A stretch of 6,874 nt of DNA from an uncultured bacterium. GTDB lineage: Bacteria > Planctomycetota > Uabimicrobiia > Uabimicrobiales > JABWCH01. The translations under genes and the position numbers were made by a program. Positions 1 to 4,643 of this stretch are shown in pieces (position 1 is the stretch's first letter; every line of letters begins with the position of its first letter). The notes under the pieces are model-generated. The model was not told where the DNA came from. It made no database searches and saw nothing but the letters and a program-made list of their open reading frames with translations. The DNA lies in assembly GCA_938003875.1 (NCBI GenBank), contig CALKWO010000133.1, positions 1 to 6,874 of the forward strand, in the 5' to 3' direction.

Positions 1-132
1 TATGATAATAGCATCTGCTCCAGCAGGCGGTATTCAGTCTTATTTTTTTTATGGATTATAAATACCACAGATTCTGTTAGAGCCAGTAATTTTTTATTAT
101 AAAGGATTTACATCTAAAATCAAGTCATTTTG

Positions 133-2061
133 CTAAAGTTTTACTGAACTTATTGCTTTGAGTACTCTCGTGCTTTCTTTTCTGACAGTGAGGCCAATTC
201 TATCAAAATAGTCTAAAAGCGGGATGGCATATTTTCTTGTGGTGTTAAGCTGGTCTTTAAAATCGGCTGTAACCAGCTCACCATGTTTTCCTATAGTTTC
301 GATAATGCGCTTTCTTACTTCTTCTAAGGCAGTCGTGTGAAAAAAAATGTCTCTTTCAATTTCGATTAGGGTTTCCTTTTCACAAAGATATTCAAACAAA
401 GGAACAATCTCTTTCAAAGGCACTCCAATAAGCCTCGAAATTTCCTCCAGAGCAGGAGGAGAAAAGGGGGTATGAAGATAAGAATTCTCTACTTTGGGCA
501 AGAGCTTTTTGTCTTTTTCTTTCCATTCCACTTCTCTGCCTTGTATAAAAAGATTTTCCCCTTTTTCTCCTAAAAGATTTTGAGAAACGAGACGAGACAC
601 CAGAGCTTCCATTAAAATAGGTTCTAAATGGAGAGAATTTTTTAGGATAGTTTTTTTTACATATATACGATAGGGATTTTGAGCGAAGAATTCTTTTACC
701 TTGTTGAAAAAGCGTACTTTCATTTCTTCCAATACCTGACTATGGATATAGCGGATTGGATTACCACCTAACGGCACAAGAATTTCTTGTTGCAAAAGAG
801 ATTGCAAAAGTGTTCCAAATTCCTCTTTGCCCATTTGCGCTAGTTTCAGAAGATCGCTTTCTTTTACCAGGCTTTGCTTTCTTAGCTCGACTTCCAGTTT
901 GCTTTCAGGAGTCACTAAGGCCTTTTCTTTTTCTTGGAGTTGTTCTTGTATATTGTTGCGAAAACGTTTGAGCTTTCTACCGCAGCTTCCTATGATAACG
1001 CCTCCTCCAATCGTAATCATGGGTGAAGAAAGGCGAAGCACAAAACGGTCGCCTTCTACAGCAACAATAGGGTGATCCATACGAATCTGAACATACCCTG
1101 TTTCCCCTGGTTCCATCTTTTCTTTGCCTAAAATAGCGATTTTTCCCATTTCTTCGAGTGTTCCTGTGTGAAATCGGACAGGTGTGAGGTATTCCAGCGG
1201 CATACGTATACCTGGCAGGTATTGAAACTTTGCCTCGAATAGTGTAACTGGTTCAAAATAGTCAGGGCAGGCAGCAACCTGGCCTCTTTCGATTTGTTTA
1301 TAGTCTAAATCTTTTACGTTCAATGCAGTGCTATGCCCTGCCCTTGCTTCTTCTACTTCTTGCCCATAGGCCTGAATTTTTTTTACTTTGCCCAAAAATT
1401 CCCCTGGCAAAATCTCCACTTCCTCTCCGATCTGTATTTTGCCTGAAACAGGTATACCTGTAATGATGGTACCATATCCATGTTTAGAAAAAATCCTTTG
1501 AATGGGCATACGGAAAACGCCTTTGGCAACAGGGGGAACGATCTTTTGAATTTCTTCAAACAAAATTCGCTTGAACGTATCCAGTCCTTGCCCTGTTGTG
1601 TTAGAAAATCCAACAATAGGAGCCTGCTCCAAAAACGTCCCTTTCAATACAGCCTGGATATCTTCTTTTGCCATCATCAAAAGATCTTCATCCACAGTAT
1701 CTATTTTCGTTAAAGCTATAATTCCCTTTTGTATGCCAAGGATTTGCATAATTTCCAGATGTTCCCTTGTCTGAGGCATGACACCATCATTTGCAGCAAT
1801 AACGAGAATGACAAAATCAATGCTAGTCGCGCCAGCAACCATATTTTTGATGAATCTTTCGTGGCCAGGAACATCTATGATCCCAACAACACGTCCATCA
1901 GGTAGGGTCAAAGGTGCAAAGCCCAAGTCTATAGTAAGCCCTCTTTCTTTTTCTTCCTTGAGACGATCAGGATCAATCCCTGTGAGAGATTTGACCAGAG
2001 AAGATTTTCCATGATCTATATGACCTGCTGTTCCAATGACGATATTGAATATTTTATCCAA
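133..2061 (-). CDS. selB: Selenocysteine-specific translation elongation factor SelB
   Basis: SelB is the cytoplasmic GTPase that carries Sec-tRNA(Sec) to ribosomes paused at UGA codons followed by a SECIS hairpin. The 642-residue product has the usual family length and layout. The N-terminal GTPase domain has the P-loop GHIDHGKS (13-20), a switch I region ERGLTIDLGFA (39-49), DVPGHE (63-68, with the family histidine) and TKID (118-121). EF-Tu-like beta-barrel domains follow at about 180-360. The winged-helix repeats that bind SECIS RNA fill about 370-642 and end in the typical block RKYAIPLLDYFDRIGLT (609-625). The start codon is TTG, not ATG. It is chosen because the GTPase core begins within five residues, AAAGGA lies 6 bases upstream, and the next methionine (Met74) falls beyond the P-loop. 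No selA, selD, tRNA-Sec or selenoprotein gene is visible here. The gene appears intact. Confidence 0.97.
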   Translation of the reverse strand: MDKIFNIVIGTAGHIDHGKSSLVKSLTGIDPDRLKEEKERGLTIDLGFAPLTLPDGRVVGIIDVPGHERFIKNMVAGATSIDFVILVIAANDGVMPQTREHLEIMQILGIQKGIIALTKIDTVDEDLLMMAKEDIQAVLKGTFLEQAPIVGFSNTTGQGLDTFKRILFEEIQKIVPPVAKGVFRMPIQRIFSKHGYGTIITGIPVSGKIQIGEEVEILPGEFLGKVKKIQAYGQEVEEARAGHSTALNVKDLDYKQIERGQVAACPDYFEPVTLFEAKFQYLPGIRMPLEYLTPVRFHTGTLEEMGKIAILGKEKMEPGETGYVQIRMDHPIVAVEGDRFVLRLSSPMITIGGGVIIGSCGRKLKRFRNNIQEQLQEKEKALVTPESKLEVELRKQSLVKESDLLKLAQMGKEEFGTLLQSLLQQEILVPLGGNPIRYIHSQVLEEMKVRFFNKVKEFFAQNPYRIYVKKTILKNSLHLEPILMEALVSRLVSQNLLGEKGENLFIQGREVEWKEKDKKLLPKVENSYLHTPFSPPALEEISRLIGVPLKEIVPLFEYLCEKETLIEIERDIFFHTTALEEVRKRIIETIGKHGELVTADFKDQLNTTRKYAIPLLDYFDRIGLTVRKESTRVLKAISSVKL

Positions 2062-2067
2062 ATTTTT

Positions 2068-2073
2068 TCCTTT
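2068..2073 (-). promoter_or_regulatory. Ribosome binding site deciding the selB TTG start
   Basis: On the minus strand AAAGGA lies 6 bases before the TTG codon. It supports initiation at TTG, since no ATG exists near the N-terminus of the conserved GTPase domain. Confidence 0.7.
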
Positions 2074-2083
2074 CGCTATGAGA

Positions 2084-2112
2084 ATTAAATAACTTACTCA
2101 TTTTTAATTCAA
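2084..2112 (-). promoter_or_regulatory. Putative sigma70-type promoter of selB
   Basis: Reading the minus strand, TTGAAT (2107-2112) and TTTAAT (2084-2089) are separated by exactly 17 bases, matching a -35/-10 pair with few mismatches. The -10 lies 22 bases before the start codon, leaving a very short leader. The -35 falls inside the 27-bp repeat found again at 4438-4464, where no matching -10 follows. The sequence is AT-rich, so chance matches are possible. Confidence 0.45.
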
Positions 2113-2125
2113 TATACAATAGTTA
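2099..2125. repeat. Imperfect 27-bp direct repeat, copy 1
   Basis: The first 18 bases, CATTTTTAATTCAATATA, are identical to 4438-4455. The match continues as one mismatch, AATA, one mismatch, TTA, giving 25 of 27 positions identical in direct orientation. This copy overlaps the selB -35 element. The two copies bracket the AT-rich region carrying the DUF1016 gene and the Rpn tail. Confidence 0.7.
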
Positions 2126-2227
2126 TTTATGAGATTTTTATCTCTGTAAAGATTATTTTATAAGGTTCAACTTCTATAACACAATCAGAAGAGCGTCATA
2201 CGTGTTAAGTTTTAATATCTTGTCTTA

Positions 2228-2240
2228 TAATAGATTGTAG
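2228..2240. repeat. 13-bp direct repeat, copy 1
   Basis: TAATAGATTGTAG occurs here and identically at 2354-2366, 126 bases away. The pair flanks the palindromic element at 2242-2302. It could be a target-site duplication or chance in AT-rich DNA. Confidence 0.5.
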
Positions 2241-2241
2241 C

Positions 2242-2302
2242 CGCAGGGTTGCGCCGAAAAAGCCATGTCTGCTCAAAAGTCTAACGCCAGCGCAACCCTG
2301 CG
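2242..2302. repeat. GC-rich inverted repeat (13-bp perfect arms)
   Basis: The left arm CGCAGGGTTGCGC (2242-2254) is the exact reverse complement of the right arm GCGCAACCCTGCG (2290-2302), with a 35-base spacer. No T-tract follows on either strand, so it is not a simple intrinsic terminator. The GC-rich arms stand out against AT-rich surroundings. A REP-like or miniature mobile element, or a structured RNA, are possibilities. I do not recognise the family. Confidence 0.75.
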
Positions 2303-2353
2303 TCTTTGGTCAATACCCTTTAATCCGATTCAGTTAGTCTCTATTGGCAAAAG

Positions 2354-2366
2354 TAATAGATTGTAG
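2354..2366. repeat. 13-bp direct repeat, copy 2
   Basis: This is the second identical copy of TAATAGATTGTAG, lying 51 bases beyond the right arm of the palindrome. See the copy at 2228-2240. Confidence 0.5.
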
Positions 2367-2585
2367 ATTCTGTCATGAAAGTCAAGAGAAAAAAAATATT
2401 TCTTAGTTTTTTATTTCTTACATAAAATATTATAATAAAGTTAGTTAGAAATAGAATAACCTTAGTTTTTAAAGATAAGATTACGATAAAACTATAATTT
2501 CCTATACAGCCAGGAAAAGCAATATCCTGGGCATAAACCACCAGGCTTTATTGCTGAATTGCTACAAGACAAAGAGCCTACAGAG

Positions 2586-2843
2586 CTATTTTAACTTCTT
2601 TAAAAAACTTTGTATTTCCGAAATGTCTCTTGCCTCTTTTATCTTTTGCAATATTGTATTGAGCTGTTTTAGATCAGAAATTTTGTGGATTTTCTTCATC
2701 AATTCCTGCCCTTGTTTATCGAATTTGATTTCTAGCATCATCTCGATTTTGCCTTCAATTTTGCCTTTTTGTAGACCTTTTTGTACGCCTTTTTCAAGGC
2801 CTTTCTGAATGCCAATTCTTTCAGCAGTAGTGATATAAGCCAT
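2586..2843 (-). CDS. Stand-alone C-terminal fragment of an Rpn-family (PD-(D/E)XK transposase/nuclease) protein
   Basis: The 85-residue product begins MAYITTAERIGI, then has a four-residue repeat tract (IQKG, LEKG, VQKG, LQKG, KIEG; residues 12-31), followed by a helical, charged region to the end. This is the characteristic tail of Rpn recombination-promoting nucleases, whose full length is about 300 residues. The nuclease domain is absent. A perfect AGGAGG sits 5 bases before the ATG, so translation is likely if the region is transcribed. It may be a second cistron behind the DUF1016 gene, whose stop lies 51 bases upstream in the same frame. The codons between that stop and the ATG also read as Rpn-like (ending LLEEEK), so the gene is probably a 5'-truncated rpn. 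Family knowledge: some rpn genes make a short C-terminal protein from an internal start that counteracts the full-length toxin. This fragment could be such a protein surviving alone, or simply decaying remains. Confidence 0.7.
   Translation of the reverse strand: MAYITTAERIGIQKGLEKGVQKGLQKGKIEGKIEMMLEIKFDKQGQELMKKIHKISDLKQLNTILQKIKEARDISEIQSFLKKLK
2751..2810 (-). repeat. 12-bp tandem repeat inside the Rpn tail
   Basis: Five successive 12-base units encode IQKG, LEKG, VQKG, LQKG and KIEG, with AAAGG(C/T) conserved in the first four. Such units vary in copy number within Rpn-family tails and are prone to slippage. Confidence 0.75.
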
Positions 2844-2894
2844 TTTTTCCTCCTCTTCTAATAGTTTTAGAAGGATGGTTTCAGAGATGTTACA
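2844..2894 (-). pseudogene. Remnant of rpn coding sequence upstream of the short gene
   Basis: Read in the frame of the downstream ATG, this 51-base gap has no stop and gives CNISETILLKLLEEEK, which merges smoothly into MAYITTAERIGI. Rpn proteins typically carry a glutamate-rich segment just before this point. The frame ends upstream at the TGA of the DUF1016 gene. I infer that the rest of the rpn gene was lost when the DUF1016 gene became joined here. The Glu codons GAA GAG GAG GAA also create the strong Shine-Dalgarno of the short gene. Confidence 0.55.
2849..2854 (-). promoter_or_regulatory. Ribosome binding site of the Rpn tail gene
   Basis: A full AGGAGG on the minus strand lies 5 bases before the ATG at 2843. 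It is the best Shine-Dalgarno in the window and derives from glutamate codons of the ancestral rpn frame. Confidence 0.65.
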
Positions 2895-4070
2895 TCACTC
2901 AACAATTTTGTATACTGTGTTTTTACCATAACCTTTACGAAGTACTTTTTTTTGTTCCACTAATTCTTTTAAATCACGGCGAGCAGTTGCTAAGGAAATA
3001 TTCGCAACTTTTTTGTATTCGTGAATACTAAAAGTCATGTCAATTGGAATTTTTTTAAGAGTATGCAATTGTCGAGACCTAAATGTAACTTTAGGTAGTA
3101 TAAAATTGTTTAAATGCTTAGATAACTCATCTTCTTTAGGAAGACAACAACGATACTCTGCCACAAATATCTCTTCATTTAGACGCCCTAAAGCATAATG
3201 GACTTCGTTACTTTCTTTTTCTTTACAAATAAGAAGCCCTATCGGATCTTTCATATAGGGGTAGCATTCTCTTTCACGAAAATATGTTAGATATTTATTC
3301 ATTTGTCCTACAAAACGATCACAAAATTTTTCTATTTTGAGGTCGACAAGGATATAACAGCAAAGTGGTATATGAAAAAAAAGAAGATCCAATCGATGAA
3401 TTTGCTCTCCAATAATAATTTTGTACTGGCTTCCAACGAAAGCAAAGCCATAACCAAGTTCTATCAAAAAACGGCCAATATGTTGGAGTAGGGCTTGTTC
3501 CATTTCTTGTTCACTATAGTTTTCTGAAAGTTCTAGAAAACTAAAATCGTAAGTATCTTTAACTACTTCTTGTATTTTGGGGATTTGCCGTGGAGGGAGA
3601 ACTTCAATATGTATATCCTTACAACTTTTTTGATATTCGTTCTGTTGGATACGATGACGTAGTTCTCTGACAGTCCAACGATTTGCAATGGTTTTGACCT
3701 CATAAAATCGACGAATATTTGGGTCATTGATTGAGATAAGAACAAGATAGTGGCTCCAACCAAGCTCAGGAGAAAGATGTTGTACTATAGGATAAATTCT
3801 ATAAAATTGAATCATTACATTGAGTTGTCTAACAGAAATTTTTATATCTTGGGATAAAAATTTAATGAGTTGCTGCCCATAGGATGCACGCTCTTCATCG
3901 TGGAGAACTTCCCTAGAAATTCTCTCTCCCATTAGCCAATAAGTTTGTACCTTAATTAGATTCTGTACTTTTTCAGTCCGCTTCTTTTGAGTTTCCAAAA
4001 TAGATTGAATATCGGATAATAAAGAAGCATAGGACTTCTTATCTAATAAATTTGCTTGATATATTGTCAT
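2895..4070 (-). CDS. DUF1016 (YhcG-like) PDDEXK nuclease-family protein with C-terminal winged helix
   Basis: The 391-residue product has the DUF1016 N-terminal helical domain at about 10-145, with typical stretches YWLMGERI (44-51) and SVRQLNVMIQFYRIYP (79-94). A PDDEXK nuclease domain follows at about 190-320. It includes FLIELGYGFAFVGSQY (201-216), RLDLLFFH (226-233) with candidate catalytic Asp228, and VDLK (242-245) with Asp243 and Lys245; GQMNKYL (255-261) and IGLLICK (277-283) follow. The putative active-site residues are intact. About 70 extra residues form a winged-helix segment (TFSIHEYKKVANISLATARRD begins near 346), similar to the C-terminal domain of many Fic proteins and suggesting DNA binding. 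The start is ATG with AGGA 6 bases upstream. Family members are common in mobile DNA and are suspected defence or recombination nucleases; the true role is not established. The coding sequence is clearly more AT-rich than its large neighbours, consistent with transfer. Confidence 0.9.
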   Translation of the reverse strand: MTIYQANLLDKKSYASLLSDIQSILETQKKRTEKVQNLIKVQTYWLMGERISREVLHDEERASYGQQLIKFLSQDIKISVRQLNVMIQFYRIYPIVQHLSPELGWSHYLVLISINDPNIRRFYEVKTIANRWTVRELRHRIQQNEYQKSCKDIHIEVLPPRQIPKIQEVVKDTYDFSFLELSENYSEQEMEQALLQHIGRFLIELGYGFAFVGSQYKIIIGEQIHRLDLLFFHIPLCCYILVDLKIEKFCDRFVGQMNKYLTYFRERECYPYMKDPIGLLICKEKESNEVHYALGRLNEEIFVAEYRCCLPKEDELSKHLNNFILPKVTFRSRQLHTLKKIPIDMTFSIHEYKKVANISLATARRDLKELVEQKKVLRKGYGKNTVYKIVE

Positions 4071-4079
4071 TTGATTTCC

Positions 4080-4101
4080 TGTTAGCTAAATTGATTCGAA
4101 T
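4080..4101. repeat. 22-bp direct repeat, copy 1 (operator-like)
   Basis: This sequence recurs exactly at 4168-4189, 88 bases away. Within it are two 8-bp perfect palindromes, TTAGCTAA (4082-4089) and ATTCGAAT (4094-4101), separated by ATTG. This copy lies between the -10 and the ribosome binding site of the DUF1016 gene, where a repressor would block transcription. The gene's own winged helix is a candidate binder (inference). Confidence 0.75.
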
Positions 4102-4105
4102 TATA
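4100..4105 (-). promoter_or_regulatory. Putative -10 element of the DUF1016 gene
   Basis: A consensus TATAAT on the minus strand lies 29 bases before the ATG and overlaps the edge of the 22-bp repeat. The hexamer 17 bases further upstream (TTTTTA) is a poor -35. The whole stretch is AT-rich, so the call is moderate. Confidence 0.45.
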
Positions 4106-4167
4106 TTTATGTATCTCTTTGATAAAAAATAAATTATATTATTTTGTTTTTATAAAATGATATATAT

Positions 4168-4189
4168 TGTTAGCTAAATTGATTCGAAT
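4168..4189. repeat. 22-bp direct repeat, copy 2 (operator-like)
   Basis: This copy is identical to 4080-4101, with both internal palindromes conserved. It lies about 65 bases upstream of the proposed -10 of the DUF1016 gene. A second site at this distance would suit looping or cooperative repression. Confidence 0.75.
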
Positions 4190-4437
4190 ACTTTGTATCC
4201 TAGTAAATATAAGAAATAAATGCAATATAAATTTATAAAATTGTGATTTGAATATTTATAAGTTTATTATTGATATAGAATTGTATTTTTAATTTTTTAT
4301 AAAAAATATTTTTTACGTTTCTAGCATTTCTGTTGAAACTGACCAGTCTATCGCCTGGCAATTTAGCGGGGTGTTAGAAGGCAATTGCTTATAGAATAAG
4401 CTTTCTAGTCATAAAAATTACGAGGACAAATATTCCC

Positions 4438-4464
4438 CATTTTTAATTCAATATAAAATAATTA
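4438..4464. repeat. Imperfect 27-bp direct repeat, copy 2
   Basis: This copy matches 2099-2125 at 25 of 27 positions in the same orientation. It lies on the OmcB-like side of the AT-rich accessory region. Confidence 0.7.
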
Positions 4465-4573
4465 CCCTGGGCTGGTATATATAGGCCTTTCAGGCCAAAG
4501 ATTAAAAGCTTTTCAACTGGCGCAAGCCGTAATTAATTCTTGTTCCTTTCATTGCAAGGCTTGTTCATCCAAT

Positions 4574-4605
4574 AAAAAAAGCCAGCAGTGAACTGCCGGC
4601 TTTTT
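4574..4605 (-). terminator. Intrinsic terminator after the OmcB-like gene
   Basis: On the minus strand GCCGGCAG, loop TTCA and CTGCTGGC form an 8-bp stem with one G-U pair, followed by seven T. It begins about 40 bases past the TAA stop. Five T also follow on the plus strand, so it could work in both directions. It should separate this gene from the accessory region downstream. Confidence 0.9.
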
Positions 4606-4643
4606 CTGATCATAGAATGGAATAAACCATTCTTATCCGTGTT

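Larger units (their letters stand above)
2126..2585. other. Non-coding spacer between selB and the Rpn tail
   Basis: No convincing gene is seen. The spacer holds a small hairpin (GAGAT 2131-2135 / ATCTC 2140-2144), the GC-rich palindrome at 2242-2302, and a 13-bp direct repeat either side of it. The part at 2380-2510 is very AT-rich. A 66-codon GTG-started frame at 2341-2541 has no ribosome binding site and no recognisable motif and is not called. No intrinsic terminator is apparent for the Rpn tail. Confidence 0.6.
4106..4573. other. AT-rich spacer between the DUF1016 gene and the OmcB-like gene
   Basis: No gene is seen. The portion 4102-4320 is extremely AT-rich. From about 4321 the composition rises and includes small hairpins: GCTTAT/ATAAGC (4387-4401) and GGCCT/AGGCC with a TTC loop (4484-4496). 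It also holds the second copies of the 22-bp and 27-bp repeats. The composition change near 4321 may mark an old junction. Confidence 0.6.

Noticed and set aside
1..117. A minus-strand frame open from a TAA near 117 to the window edge, reading LLALTESVVFII and onward, which might begin a gene downstream of selB.
   Set aside because: There is no ATG or ribosome binding site before the edge, and the fragment is too short to recognise. A plus-strand frame is open over much of the same stretch.
756..2014. Plus-strand frames and a second minus-strand frame overlapping selB.
   Set aside because: They are shadows in other frames of the conserved selB coding sequence.
2242..2302. The palindrome as a Rho-independent terminator for the Rpn tail transcript.
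   Set aside because: The loop is 35 bases and no T-tract follows on either strand.
2279..2338. An integron attC site: GTCTAAC matches the left core consensus and GTTAG occurs 60 bases on.
   Set aside because: The right core GTTAGTC breaks the GTTRRRY consensus and the inner parts are not complementary; no integrase or cassette array is present.
2341..2541. A 66-codon minus-strand frame with hydrophobic residues.
   Set aside because: It has a GTG start without a ribosome binding site, biased composition that simply reflects AT-rich DNA, and no recognisable motif.
2895..2897. The in-frame TGA between the DUF1016 gene and the Rpn tail as a selenocysteine codon, given selB nearby.
   Set aside because: The DUF1016 protein ends naturally after its winged helix, the following sequence forms no convincing SECIS hairpin (only a 4-bp GATG/CATC stem), and neither family is known to use selenocysteine.
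4302..4395. A short plus-strand frame reading SVETDQSIAWQFSGVLEG that might be a transposase remnant.
   Set aside because: Only about 30 codons are open, there is no start signal, and I cannot match it to a family.
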